In this document: one piece after another, positions 7,450 through 16,240 of the stretch | Position numbering within the stretch: the stretch's first letter is position 1 | How the letters are laid out: each line of letters begins with the position of its first letter | DNA from: CAXMQS01 sp964195995 | GTDB lineage: Bacteria > Actinomycetota > Acidimicrobiia > Spongiisociales > JAOTWH01 | Direction of reading: 5' to 3' | NCBI GenBank assembly: GCA_964195995.1 | Contig: CAXMQS010000031.1 | Span: 95,122-159,121 of the forward strand | Length of the DNA stretch: 64,000 nt | Notes under the pieces: generated by a model | The model's input: only the letters and a program-made list of their open reading frames with translations | The model's database searches: none | What the model was told of the DNA's origin: nothing | Program-made: the position numbers and the translations under genes

Positions 7450-8625
7450 ATGATGATCGACGTCGCCCGGGCGCGACGAGAGACACCGGGCTGCGACTAC
7501 GTGTTGCACTTCAATAACGCCGGGGCGGCCCTCATGCCCGGGGTCGTCGTCAATCGGGTCGTCGAGCACCTCCACCTCGAAGCAGAAATGGGTGGCTACG
7601 AGGCCGCCGACGCCATGTCCGCGGAGCTGGACGGCGTATATGAGTCAGTCGGATCTCTGATCGGGGCGGATTCGTCCGAGATCGCTCTTATGGATAGCGC
7701 CACCCGAGCCTGGGACATGGCCTTCTACTCCCTCGGACTCGAAGAGGGCGATCGCATCCTCACCTCCGAGTCGTCATACGGCTCCAACTTCATCGCCTAC
7801 TTACAGCGAACCCGTCAGACGGGAGCGGTGGTCGAGGTGGTGCCATCCGAGCCGTCCGGCCAGATCTCTGTCGACGCCCTTGACCAGATGATGGATGACC
7901 GGGTGGCTTTGGTGGCGCTGACCCATATCCCGACCAACGGAGGTCTCGTCAACCCAGCCGCCGCAGTTGGCGCGGTTTGCCACGAGCACGGCGCTCCGTA
8001 TCTGCTCGACGCCACCCAGTCGGTCGGGCAGATGCCTATCGATGTCACCGAGATCGGATGCGACTTCCTCGCCGGGACCAGCCGCAAGTACCTGCGCGGA
8101 CCGCGCGGTGTCGGCTTCCTGTTCGTCGACACATCGGCCGCGACCTGGCTCGAGCCAGCCATGCTCGATCTGAGAGCGGCCACCTGGGTTTCGCCGCAGG
8201 AGTATCACCTTGCCCCGGACGCCAAGAGGTTCGAGTCGTGGGAGTCAGACATCGCGGCCAGGCTCGGCTTTGGCGTCGCTATCGACTACGCCATGTCCTG
8301 GGGCGTCGGCACCATCTGGCACTTCGTGCAGAACCTGGCGGGTGCGCTGCGGGAGCGGCTCAGTGAGCTTGGCTCCGTCACGGTGCACGACATCGGTATC
8401 GAGAAGTGCGGCATAGTGACGTTCACTCACGAACGTCGCGATGCAGAAGACGTAGTGGCGGGGTTGCGCGACCAGGCGATGAACGCTTCAGTGACAACAC
8501 CCGCCTCGACCCTCCTCGACGCCACCTCTCGCGGCCTTCCCAACATGGTGAGGGCGTCTGTGCATTACTACAACACCGAGAAAGAAGTGGCCCGTTTCGT
8601 CGCTGCAGTTGGAGCGATGCGGTAG
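7450..8625 (+). CDS. Class V aminotransferase-fold PLP enzyme (cysteine desulfurase / EgtE-like)
   Basis: A 391-residue fold-type I PLP enzyme of the class V family. Visible are the FNNAGAALMP start typical of the EgtE/isopenicillin-N-epimerase-like branch, the LDATQSVGQMPID segment with the cofactor-contacting Asp, and the PLP lysine in TSRKYLRGPRGVGF. Possible roles are C-S or C-Se lyase, or an ergothioneine-type hercynylcysteine sulfoxide lyase. No other ergothioneine gene is nearby. The SelW-like selenoprotein gene starts 16 bases after its stop, but that gene has its own -10-like box, so a functional link is only suggestive. Confidence 0.85.
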   Translation: MMIDVARARRETPGCDYVLHFNNAGAALMPGVVVNRVVEHLHLEAEMGGYEAADAMSAELDGVYESVGSLIGADSSEIALMDSATRAWDMAFYSLGLEEGDRILTSESSYGSNFIAYLQRTRQTGAVVEVVPSEPSGQISVDALDQMMDDRVALVALTHIPTNGGLVNPAAAVGAVCHEHGAPYLLDATQSVGQMPIDVTEIGCDFLAGTSRKYLRGPRGVGFLFVDTSAATWLEPAMLDLRAATWVSPQEYHLAPDAKRFESWESDIAARLGFGVAIDYAMSWGVGTIWHFVQNLAGALRERLSELGSVTVHDIGIEKCGIVTFTHERRDAEDVVAGLRDQAMNASVTTPASTLLDATSRGLPNMVRASVHYYNTEKEVARFVAAVGAMR

Positions 8626-8641
8626 GGGCTACGCTGTCGCA

Positions 8642-8875
8642 ATGAAAATCGATCTGACCTACTGCGCCGCTTGAAACTACACAGACCGTGCCGTGAGCAT
8701 GGTTAATCAGCTCCTCGGGGAATTCGAGGACAGCGTCGAGAACATCAACCTGATTCCCTCGGACGGGGGACGCTTCGAAGTCGTCGTTGACGGCGACCTT
8801 GTGTACTCCAAGCTCGAGACCGGTCGCCATGCCGAATACGAGGACGTGGCAGCGCCGATCCGAGCAAAGGTTTAG
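8642..8875 (+). CDS. SelW-like (Rdx family) selenoprotein with in-frame UGA
   Basis: Read with UGA at 8672-8674 as selenocysteine, this is a 77-residue Rdx/SelW-type thioredoxin-fold protein: N-terminal beta strand, CxxU redox motif at residues 8-11 (Cys-Ala-Ala-Sec), a helix containing LLGEFED, the GGRFEVVVDGDLVYSK strand pair, and the TGRHAE motif. Rdx proteins are small thiol/selenol oxidoreductases. Homologous sequence continues in the same frame on both sides of the UGA, and a hairpin with SECIS features lies just after it. ATG 8642 follows a TACGCT box (8630-8635) by 6 bases. Ordinary gene callers would report only a truncated piece from 8693 or nothing. Cys-containing homologues have CxxC at this position. 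Confidence 0.88.
8672..8704 (+). promoter_or_regulatory. UGA codon plus bacterial SECIS-like hairpin
   Basis: The UGA (8672-8674) is followed 9 bases later by an 8-base-pair stem, 8684-8691 (GACCGTGC) with 8697-8704 (GCATGGTT), which includes two G-U pairs. The 5-base loop is CGTGA. The loop begins 17 bases after the UGA and has G at its second position, matching the accepted bacterial SECIS rules (loop 16-37 bases from UGA, a G in the first two loop positions). SelB recognition is inferred, not shown. Confidence 0.75.
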
Positions 8876-8881
8876 GTCAGC

Positions 8882-9271
8882 TCAGCTCCAGAGGTCGTCC
8901 AGTGCGGCTTGCTCAGAGTTGTGGGCCCAGCACTCGCTGACTTGCCCACCGCTGACATGGAACACGAAGACAGACGACCCCTCGACCGTCTTGTCGTTAC
9001 GGGTTATCGACGAGTTCACCAGCGCCACCGCGTGCTCGTCATCGGCGAGAATGGCATGGATCTCCTGAGAAACCTGCCCGCCCGTCTCCTGGCCGATCTG
9101 GCCGAACAGGCTCAGAGTCTCCTCGAGCCCTCGTCGGTCCCCGGCAAGGATGTTGTCCCCTGGCGTGTGCCAGATCACAGTTGGTGAGAGCACCTCGGAC
9201 ATCGCCTCCATGTCGCCCTGGGCGAAGGCATCGAATCCGCGCTGAATCAGCTTCTTGTTGGCATCACTCAT
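8882..9271 (-). CDS. SnoaL/NTF2-like protein
   Basis: A 129-residue cone-shaped NTF2-fold protein. It starts with the common KKLIQRGFDAFAQGDMEAM helix, then VIWHTPG and a central ILADDEHAVAL strand, and ends with a HVSGGQVSECW segment. It resembles the protein at 44644-45042 in order and motifs, so the two are paralogues. Such proteins are small-molecule binders or isomerase/hydratase-like enzymes; no substrate is evident. The ATG at 9271 follows a purine-rich GGGGAAAG site. Convergent with the selenoprotein gene. Confidence 0.85.
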   Translation of the reverse strand: MSDANKKLIQRGFDAFAQGDMEAMSEVLSPTVIWHTPGDNILAGDRRGLEETLSLFGQIGQETGGQVSQEIHAILADDEHAVALVNSSITRNDKTVEGSSVFVFHVSGGQVSECWAHNSEQAALDDLWS

Positions 9272-9288
9272 GAAGCTTTCCCCTTCCT

Positions 9289-9642
9289 CTACTCGCCGTA
9301 CACCGTGGCAGCGGTGACATTCTTGTAGAGAGCATTGGTCCAGTTACTCGACTGCTGGTCGAAGAAGCCGATGGCCTCGTTCTGCAACTTGCCGTAGAGG
9401 CTGTCTGGATTCCTGCCTTCCGCAGCCAGCGCGTCTTGGGTTGCATAGCTCTCCATCTCGATGAAGGTGTGGACGTTGCCACCCTCCTTTTCGGAGCTGT
9501 ATATGGCGAAATAGGTGCCGAGGTACTTGCTTCCAGGTGGGAAAGCGTTCGCGAATTCCTTCTCGTTGGCGTTGAGCCACTCCTGGAACTCGCGGGACTT
9601 GCCCTCTTTCAGATCGCCCCCGAACTGTGCGATAAACGACAT
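9289..9642 (-). CDS. Conserved hypothetical protein, 117 residues
   Basis: A soluble protein without signal peptide or membrane segment. Alternating beta/alpha segments (FQEWLNANEKEF, YLGTYFAIYSSE, HTFIEMESYATQDAL) suggest a dimeric alpha/beta-barrel fold, but I do not recognise the family firmly. The ATG at 9642 has a GAGAGGGG ribosome-binding site. It lies 17 bases upstream of the SnoaL-like gene and is probably cotranscribed with it. Confidence 0.75.
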   Translation of the reverse strand: MSFIAQFGGDLKEGKSREFQEWLNANEKEFANAFPPGSKYLGTYFAIYSSEKEGGNVHTFIEMESYATQDALAAEGRNPDSLYGKLQNEAIGFFDQQSSNWTNALYKNVTAATVYGE

Positions 9643-9786
9643 TCGTTGCCCCTCTCTGGGTCAGTGAGGGGTCGTTCCCCTCGTCAATTGGAAGCTAGTC
9701 GAAACCCAGAGCTGCGTTCACCGAGCCTCGTCACGATCTCGATGTCGGGTCGGCCGCTCCTCGACCCCCTCCGGCCCTTGGGGCTA

Positions 9787-9806
9787 CCTCCCCCTGGAGG
9801 GGGAGG
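9787..9806. terminator. CCTCCCCCT/AGGGGGAGG palindrome
   Basis: A 9-base-pair inverted repeat with a 2-base spacer, immediately 3' to the inositol-phosphatase family gene (stop at 9808). It is the same palindrome that ends the interspersed repeats at 5001 and 5141. The stretch 9643-9786 otherwise holds no gene. Confidence 0.55.
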
Positions 9807-9807
9807 G

Positions 9808-10575
9808 TTATTGGAAAGCGCCGGACACCAGCTCGAGGAGTTCGGCGTGGATGCCGGGTCCAGCCACGAGGACGGATCCGCTGGCTGGTACCGCCGGCCG
9901 ACCGGAGAAGTCGCTGGTCACTCCGCCCGCCTCGGTGACGAGGAGCAATCCGGCGGCGATGTCCCACGGCGCGATGCCGGTCTCGTAGTAGCCGTCGAGG
10001 CGGCCGGCGGCCGTCCAAGCGAGATCGAGCGCCGCCGACCCGAAGCGACGAACGCCTTGGACCTTGGCGAGCACTACCTGGAGGGCGGCCGCGTAGCGCT
10101 CGGGGTCGTCGCGGTGGCTGTAAGGAAACCCAGTAGCGACCACCGACGGGTAGAGGTCGGTTCGAGACGAAACCTCGAGCCGGACGTCTCCAAAGAACGC
10201 TCCCTGACCCGCTGCGGCGGTGAACTCTTCGCCTCGGAAGACATCGATCACGACAGCGACGGCCGGTTGATCGTCTTCCCACAACCCAACCGAGATGGCC
10301 ACGTGGGGAATGCCGTTGATGAAGTTGACGGTGCCATCGAGGGGATCGATGAACCAGCGTCTGCTGCCTTCGCCGCTCACCTCCGACTCCTCGGCGACGA
10401 CCGCATCATCGGGGCGTTGCGCCGCCAGGATCTTCTTGATCTCGGCTTCGGCCGCGGCGTCGATCTCGGTGACGGGACTGGTGTCGGACTTGTACGAGAC
10501 CGTCGAGGCAGTTGCAGAGCGAACCACCTCGGCGCCGGCGCGCGCTACATACAGGGCTAACGAGAGATCATCCAT
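9808..10575 (-). CDS. Inositol monophosphatase family protein
   Basis: A 255-residue Mg2+-dependent phosphatase of the inositol monophosphatase family. Metal-binding motifs are EES (near residue 64), WFIDPLDGTVNF near residue 80 and WDIAAGLLLVTEAGG near residue 205, all intact. Family substrates include myo-inositol-1-phosphate, histidinol phosphate and fructose-1,6-bisphosphate; sequence alone does not decide. The start chosen is ATG 10575 (MDDLSL), not the longer upstream frame. It is divergent from the lnt homologue. Confidence 0.88.
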   Translation of the reverse strand: MDDLSLALYVARAGAEVVRSATASTVSYKSDTSPVTEIDAAAEAEIKKILAAQRPDDAVVAEESEVSGEGSRRWFIDPLDGTVNFINGIPHVAISVGLWEDDQPAVAVVIDVFRGEEFTAAAGQGAFFGDVRLEVSSRTDLYPSVVATGFPYSHRDDPERYAAALQVVLAKVQGVRRFGSAALDLAWTAAGRLDGYYETGIAPWDIAAGLLLVTEAGGVTSDFSGRPAVPASGSVLVAGPGIHAELLELVSGAFQ

Positions 10576-10628
10576 GAGGAAGACTGTAGGCCCGCGCGTC
10601 CTGTGCTCGCCGGTAGCCTCGCCCAACG

Positions 10629-12143
10629 ATGACTCTCCTGCTCGCAACCTTGGTGTCCGCTGTGCTGATGTGGATAGCCTTTCCACCGCTCAACGTCGGG
10701 GCGCTGGTGTTCGTCGCCCCTGCGCCTTTCCTGTGGGCGCTTCGCAAAGCTGAGCGGCCAGGCGAGGCCAGCTGGCTTGGATTCGTCTTTGCCGCCGTCT
10801 TCTTCGCGGCAACGCTTCGCTGGATCGCCTTGCTCGGCATCGTGGCGTGGCTCCCGCTTGCCATCGCCGAAGGGGCCTATGGAGCGTTGTTCGGCGTAGG
10901 GATATGGGCGATACGCAAACTGCCCCCGACGAAATGGTGGCTCGCCACGGTGGGCCTGTGGGCGTTGTGGGAGTTCGCCCGAGAACGCTGGCCATTCGGA
11001 GGATTCCCCTGGGGAGCTCTGGGCAATGGCGTCGGGACCCTGGCGTGGCCGAGGGGGGCAACACAGTGGATCGGCACCACGGGGTGGTCCGTGGTCGCAG
11101 TAGCCGTCGCCGCCACGATCGCTCTCATCGCCGATGACCGACGGGTTCGGGTTCCCGGCCGCATCGCATTTGGGTCCTTGGCGGTCCTCATCGTTGCCGG
11201 CGCGCTCTTTGCCCCAAGCGCGGACGGCAGGCCGTTCACGGTGGCGATCGTCCAAGGAGGCAGCCCCTGTCCGCGGCTCCACTGCGTCAACGAGACCGAG
11301 CTCATACTGGCAAGCCACCTCCGGCTCACCGCAGAAGAGCTCTCGGTTGAGGACGAGATCGACCTTGTGGTGTGGTCCGAGAACAGCCTCGGAACAGAGA
11401 CCTATCCGTTCACCAACCCTGAGGTCTTCGCGGCGATCGTTTCCGAGGCCGAACGCCTCGGTTCCTACTTCCTCATCAGCGGCACCAGAGTGCCAGACGA
11501 CCAGCCGGACCGCTTCATCAACGCCAACCTGATGTTCTCGCGCCGGGGCGACCCCATGGGCGAATACCTGAAGCGACATCCCGTGCCCTTTGGGGAGTAC
11601 ATACCGTTGCGCGATTCGCTGTCATTCATCCCCGAATTGGCTGCGGTACCACGCGACATGATCCGCGGCACGGAGCCCGTTGTCTTCGACCTGACAGAGG
11701 GAATCCTTGGGTCCGTCATTTCCTTCGAGGGCGCCTTTGCCCGGACCGTCCGCTCCGAGGCCGCGGAGGGGGCCGAACTCCTGGTGATCCTCTCCAACGA
11801 GGGCAGCTACGGTCGTACCGAGGCCTCGGATCAGCTCATCGGGCTCACTCGCATGCGGGCAGCCGAGACCGGGATCCCTATCGTCCACGCCGCGATCACC
11901 GGCAAGTCGATCTTCATCGGCGCCGATGGGAGTCTTGGCGAGGAGTCGACTGCGCTCTTCAATCCCAGCGTTCTCGTGGGCGACGTGAACTGGCGAACGG
12001 CAGGAAAGACCCTCTATGTTCGCTTTGGCGACTGGTTGCAGGTCCTCGCCATCGTTGCCGGCATCGTTGCCGCCATCCCGGACACCCGCCGCCGCAAGGC
12101 GCTGACGACGCCCCCATGGGCGCAACCCCGAGAACGCGCGTAA
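10629..12143 (+). CDS. lnt: Apolipoprotein N-acyltransferase homologue lacking the catalytic Cys
   Basis: A 504-residue protein with about six N-terminal membrane helices, a C-terminal nitrilase-like domain and a last helix, the layout of Lnt. Lnt adds the third acyl chain to lipoproteins using a Glu-Lys-Cys triad. Here the Glu region is VVWSENSLG, the Lys region EYLKRHPVPFGEYIP is intact, but the nucleophile position in the ISFEGAF segment is Ser365 (codon TCC at 11721-11723) where active Lnt proteins have Cys (ICYEIAF in E. coli). It may therefore be inactive, use Ser, or do another job. ATG 10629 follows a TAGCCT box by 9 bases. Many lipoproteins are encoded in this window. Confidence 0.85.
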   Translation: MTLLLATLVSAVLMWIAFPPLNVGALVFVAPAPFLWALRKAERPGEASWLGFVFAAVFFAATLRWIALLGIVAWLPLAIAEGAYGALFGVGIWAIRKLPPTKWWLATVGLWALWEFARERWPFGGFPWGALGNGVGTLAWPRGATQWIGTTGWSVVAVAVAATIALIADDRRVRVPGRIAFGSLAVLIVAGALFAPSADGRPFTVAIVQGGSPCPRLHCVNETELILASHLRLTAEELSVEDEIDLVVWSENSLGTETYPFTNPEVFAAIVSEAERLGSYFLISGTRVPDDQPDRFINANLMFSRRGDPMGEYLKRHPVPFGEYIPLRDSLSFIPELAAVPRDMIRGTEPVVFDLTEGILGSVISFEGAFARTVRSEAAEGAELLVILSNEGSYGRTEASDQLIGLTRMRAAETGIPIVHAAITGKSIFIGADGSLGEESTALFNPSVLVGDVNWRTAGKTLYVRFGDWLQVLAIVAGIVAAIPDTRRRKALTTPPWAQPRERA

Positions 12144-12153
12144 CAATGGTCCT

Positions 12154-13533
12154 ATGAAGGAAACGCTGGTCATGGTCATGGCAGGGGGCAAGGGCTCTCG
12201 GCTGGCGCCACTGACGTCCCACAGGGCCAAGCCGTCGGTCCCATTCGGAGGGCGCTATCGCATCATCGACTTCGCTCTTTCCAATCTGGTCAACTCGGGG
12301 TACCGGCGCATCTTCGTACTCACTCAGTACATGGCCCACAGCCTCATCCAGCACCTGAGCCGGAATTGGCATCTCACCGGCATGGACGAGTTCATAGAGG
12401 TTGCGCCCGCCCAGATGCGTCTCGGGCAACATTGGTACCGGGGAACCGCCGACAGCGTGCTGCAGAACCTCAACCTGGTTCGCGACCTGCGGCCGGACCA
12501 CGTCGCGGTCTTCGGCGGCGATCACATCTACCTGTTCGACGTCTCGCAGATGGACGATCACCATCGCCAGAGCAACGCCGACCTCACAGTTGCCGCGGTC
12601 CCCGTTCCCATCGCAGAGGCTGGCGGCTTCGGCATCCTCGTGGTCGATGAGACCGGACGGATAGTCGGCTTCGAGGAGAAGCCGGAATCGCCAACGGCGA
12701 TGCCGGGACACCCCGACATGGCGCTGGCGTCGATGGGCAACTACATCTTCAAAACCAGGGCTCTCAGCGAAGCTCTGCTGACCGAGACCGAGGTAGCCGA
12801 CACCAGCTTCGACTTCGGCGGGGACGTTATCCCCCGCCTTATCGCCGAGGGGGCTTTGGTGCAGGTTTACGACTACACATCCAACAAGATCCGGGGAGCT
12901 GCGCCAGATGCCGCCCCCTATTGGCGGGACGTCGGCACGATCGATAGCTACGTGCAGGCGAACGCCGAAGCGCGCGACCGCGTCCCCGCCTTCGATCTCT
13001 ACAACCGGTCGTGGCGAATCCGAACCGCACAACGCGACTATCCACCTGCGCGCTTCGTCCTCGAAGGCGGCGAGGCCTCGGCTCTCATGCTCGACAGTCT
13101 CGTTTGCGAGGGCAGCATCGTTGCCAACGCCTCCCTCACAGCAACGGTGATCGGCTACGACTGTTTCGTGCATCACAAGGCGGAGCTCGATGACACCATC
13201 CTTCTCTCGGGATGCTCGATAGGGTCCCAGGCCAGCCTGCGGCGAGTTCTCGCAGACAAGAACTGCATAGTCGACCAGGGCGCCCAGATCGGCGTTGACA
13301 TCGAGAGCGACCGCCAGCGCTTCCCCTGGGTCTCCCCGTCTGGCGTCGTGACGCTGCCGAAGGGTGCCAGGGTGCCGGCCGAGGGCCCGCTGGAGTTGAC
13401 GCCGGACATGATGTTCGCCCTGCAGAACGACCCGGCGACGGCAAGCGCCATGGAGGAATTCGCGGATCAGATCGTCACCGACACGTCGGGGCGTCACAGC
13501 TCGGACTCCGCTGGACCCGCGCAACGGGCGTGA
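12154..13533 (+). CDS. glgC: Glucose-1-phosphate adenylyltransferase
   Basis: A 459-residue ADP-glucose pyrophosphorylase, the committed step of glycogen synthesis. Visible are the nucleotide-binding VMAGGKGSRLAPLT motif at residue 9, the AKPSVPFGGRYRIIDF segment, the WYRGTADSV motif, GGDHIY, and FEEKPESP, followed by a left-handed beta-helix domain with a short C-terminal extension beyond the usual 405-430 residues. It is followed by glgA with a 4-base overlap. Confidence 0.95.
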   Translation: MKETLVMVMAGGKGSRLAPLTSHRAKPSVPFGGRYRIIDFALSNLVNSGYRRIFVLTQYMAHSLIQHLSRNWHLTGMDEFIEVAPAQMRLGQHWYRGTADSVLQNLNLVRDLRPDHVAVFGGDHIYLFDVSQMDDHHRQSNADLTVAAVPVPIAEAGGFGILVVDETGRIVGFEEKPESPTAMPGHPDMALASMGNYIFKTRALSEALLTETEVADTSFDFGGDVIPRLIAEGALVQVYDYTSNKIRGAAPDAAPYWRDVGTIDSYVQANAEARDRVPAFDLYNRSWRIRTAQRDYPPARFVLEGGEASALMLDSLVCEGSIVANASLTATVIGYDCFVHHKAELDDTILLSGCSIGSQASLRRVLADKNCIVDQGAQIGVDIESDRQRFPWVSPSGVVTLPKGARVPAEGPLELTPDMMFALQNDPATASAMEEFADQIVTDTSGRHSSDSAGPAQRA

Positions 13534-14936
13534 GAGTCGCCCACGTCGCGGCGGAGGTTGCCCCATGGTGCACCAGCGGTGGCCTGGGCCAGGTTCTCGG
13601 AGCCCTGCCGGAAGCGATCGCTCGAACCGCCCCTGCGGGCACCGAGGTCGCGGCCTATTTCCCGTTGTGCCGGGTCGCCTCGGAAGCCGCTGCCAGTGGC
13701 GACCTGCAGCTCAGCGAGGTCGAGGCCACCGGCGTGGACGGTGCCCGGCTACTGCGAGCCGACGCGGTCGGTCCCCATGAGCTGTATTTCGTCGACGCAC
13801 CGCGCTACTTCGACCGCCCCGCCCTCTACGGCCAGTACGGCACGCCGTATTCCGACGATGTCGATCGCTTCACGTTCTTCGGGCGCGTGCTGCAGAGGGT
13901 GTGGCGCCAGCTTGGCCAGCCCGACATCGTCCACTGCCACGACTGGCACGTGGCGCTTCTACCCGCCTTCCTCAAGAGCCAGCCCGAGCCAAGGCCTGCC
14001 ACCGCCCTCACCGTGCACAACCTGGCCTACCAGGGGGTCTTCGAGGGAGCGGAAGCGAGACGCAGCGGGATCACGCCGACGGATGGAATGGTCAACTTCC
14101 TCGCAACCGGAATCGAGGCTGCCGACGTCGTCACGACGGTGAGCCCAACGTACGCCCTCGAGATCCTCGAGGACGGCGCCGGGATGGACGACGTGCTCCG
14201 AGCGCGGACGGCACCGATCGGCATCCTCAACGGCATCGACACGGCCGAATGGGATCCAACCATCGATCCGTTCATTCCCGAGCCGTTCAGTGCTGGCGCG
14301 ATGGATGGGAAGGCCGCCGCTCGCCGCGAGTTGGCCGCAACCCTCGAGCTCGATGTCGATGACTCCGATCTCATCGTTGGAGTCGTTTCCCGGCTCGTCG
14401 ACCAGAAGGGGATCGACCTCGTCATCGAGGCGGCCGCCGACGCGGAGCGCCTTGGTCTGCGAATCGCGGTCATCGGCGATGGCGATCCGCAACTCGAGCA
14501 GGCGCTTGTCTCACTTGCCATCGACCAGCCGGGCCGAGTGGCGGTGCGCATCGGTTGGGACAAAGCAGCGGCCCACCTTGTCATCGCAGGCGCTGATGCC
14601 CTTGCAGTGCCGAGCCGCTTCGAGCCGTGCGGCCTGACGCAGATGCAGGCGATGCGCTACGGGACCATCCCGATCGCTCACGCCGTCGGCGGGCTGGTTG
14701 ACACCGTGATCGACTCGGGCGACGAAAAGCTCAGCTCAGGAGAGGGCAGCGGTTTCACGTTCGACGAGCCGACTGGCCCGGCGCTGGCCGGCGCGATGGA
14801 CCGTGCCGCGACGATGCGCCGGGAGCGACCGGACGGTTGGTCGGCCTTGCGGCGGTCTGTCATGGCCATCGATTGGTCATGGGACCGCGCTGCCGGCGCC
14901 TACCTGGACCTCTACAGCTCCCTGACCGCCGACTAG
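13530..14936 (+). CDS. glgA: Glycogen synthase (ADP-glucose), GT5 family
   Basis: A 468-residue GT-B glycosyltransferase that extends alpha-1,4-glucan from ADP-glucose. It starts at GTG 13530 overlapping the glgC stop. GT5 features are the N-terminal HVAAEVAPW strand, DIVHCHDWHVAL, HNLAYQG, NGIDTAEWDP and the C-terminal PSRFEPCGLTQMQAMRYG donor-site loop. The N-terminal KTGGL motif that contacts ADP-glucose reads TSGGL here, so the usual Lys is a Thr; variation at this site occurs in some GT5 branches. Convergent 4-base overlap with the next minus-strand gene. Confidence 0.92.
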   Translation: MRVAHVAAEVAPWCTSGGLGQVLGALPEAIARTAPAGTEVAAYFPLCRVASEAAASGDLQLSEVEATGVDGARLLRADAVGPHELYFVDAPRYFDRPALYGQYGTPYSDDVDRFTFFGRVLQRVWRQLGQPDIVHCHDWHVALLPAFLKSQPEPRPATALTVHNLAYQGVFEGAEARRSGITPTDGMVNFLATGIEAADVVTTVSPTYALEILEDGAGMDDVLRARTAPIGILNGIDTAEWDPTIDPFIPEPFSAGAMDGKAAARRELAATLELDVDDSDLIVGVVSRLVDQKGIDLVIEAAADAERLGLRIAVIGDGDPQLEQALVSLAIDQPGRVAVRIGWDKAAAHLVIAGADALAVPSRFEPCGLTQMQAMRYGTIPIAHAVGGLVDTVIDSGDEKLSSGEGSGFTFDEPTGPALAGAMDRAATMRRERPDGWSALRRSVMAIDWSWDRAAGAYLDLYSSLTAD

Positions 14937-16240
14937 CCGATGTCGGCCAGCACGTCGCCGAGTGTCGGTGACCCCAACTCGGAGAGCGCGTAGGTCGCCC
15001 GCACCGCAGGAATGTCGTCGAGCTCGAGCAACCGAGCAAGATCGATGGGTGTTGCCACCAACACAACGTCGGGGGCTGCGGCGGCGATGGTCTGGCGCAA
15101 CTCATCCATCTGCTCGTCGCCGTAGCCCATGGCGGGCAGCACAGAGCCGATGTGGGGGAACTTGTCGAATGTGGCGGCGATAGACCCGACAGCGAACGGC
15201 CTCGGGTCGATGAGCTCGGCTGCTCCGTTCTGCTGGGCGGCCACCACGCCGGCGCCGTATGGCATCCCGCCATGGGTGATGGTCGGGCCATCCTCGAGCA
15301 CCAGGACCCGCTTGCCGGCGACGGCATCGGGGTCGCTCAGCGTGACGGGAGACTCGGCTCGGATGACGACCGCACCCGGGTTGAGCTCCGCGATGTTGGC
15401 CTCGACCTTCTCCACATCCTCGGCTTCGGCGGTGTCGATCTTGTTGATCACCACGACGTCGGCAGCTCGCAGGTTGGCCTCGCCCGGCCAGTACTCCATT
15501 GAGTGTCCGGGGCGGTGTGGATCGGCGACGCATATCCACAAGTCCGGCCGGAAGAACGGCAGGTCGTTATTGCCGCCGTCCCACAGAACGACGTCATTCT
15601 CCTCCTGCGCCATCGCCAGGATGGCGGCGTAGTCGACTCCGGCGTATACGACAGATCCTGCCTCCAGGTGGTGCTCGTACTCCTCGCGCTCCTCGATAGT
15701 CGTCTGATGTTCGGCGAGGTCGCCGTAGGTGGCAAACCGCTGCACCCGCTGTCGATACAGGTCGCCGTACGGCATGGGATGCCGAACCACCCCAACGCTC
15801 AATCCTCGCTCGGCAAGAAGCGTCCGTGCTTTGCGGGCGGTCTGGCTCTTGCCGGCCCCGGTTCGCACCGCTGTGATGGCCACGACCGGCTTGGAGGACT
15901 CGAGTAGCGGAGTTGCCGGAACCTCCATGGAGGCACCGACGGCGACCGCCCTGGCGGCCAGGTGCATGACGTGGGTGTGACGCACGTCTGAGTAGGCGAA
16001 GACGACCGCGTCCACACCCTTGTCGGCGATCACGGCCTCCATCTCATCCTCAGGAAAGATGGGAAGCCCATCCGGATAGCGCTCGCCGGCGAGCTCTGGC
16101 GGATACCTCCGGTCGGAGATGTTGGGTATCTGTGTGGCGGTGAAACCAACGACCTCAACGTCGGCGTTGTCGCGGCAGGCCACGTTGAAGTGGTGGAAGT
16201 CGCGCCCGGCTGCCCCGAGGATGAGGATCCTGCGGGTCAC
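14933..16240 (-). CDS. Cyclic 2,3-diphosphoglycerate synthetase-like GTPase
   Basis: A 435-residue P-loop protein of the cDPGS family. An N-terminal Rossmann-like half (ILILGAAGRDFHHFNV) is followed by a P-loop TAVRTGAGKSQTAR at about residue 143, a LWDGGNNDLPF segment and a VVINKID specificity motif. In methanogens cDPGS makes cyclic 2,3-diphosphoglycerate; bacterial homologues are of unproven role. It starts with GTG 16240 overlapping the stop of the upstream class III aminotransferase, so the two are translationally coupled. Confidence 0.82.
   Translation of the reverse strand: MTRRILILGAAGRDFHHFNVACRDNADVEVVGFTATQIPNISDRRYPPELAGERYPDGLPIFPEDEMEAVIADKGVDAVVFAYSDVRHTHVMHLAARAVAVGASMEVPATPLLESSKPVVAITAVRTGAGKSQTARKARTLLAERGLSVGVVRHPMPYGDLYRQRVQRFATYGDLAEHQTTIEEREEYEHHLEAGSVVYAGVDYAAILAMAQEENDVVLWDGGNNDLPFFRPDLWICVADPHRPGHSMEYWPGEANLRAADVVVINKIDTAEAEDVEKVEANIAELNPGAVVIRAESPVTLSDPDAVAGKRVLVLEDGPTITHGGMPYGAGVVAAQQNGAAELIDPRPFAVGSIAATFDKFPHIGSVLPAMGYGDEQMDELRQTIAAAAPDVVLVATPIDLARLLELDDIPAVRATYALSELGSPTLGDVLADIG

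Noticed and set aside
8672..8674. UGA as a nonsense mutation in an rdx pseudogene
   Set aside because: The frame after it is intact with conserved motifs, the UGA sits exactly at the redox position, and a SECIS-like hairpin follows.
11959..13566. A 535-residue minus-strand frame
   Set aside because: Antisense to glgC and lnt, with no recognisable motifs and odd Arg/Gly-rich composition.
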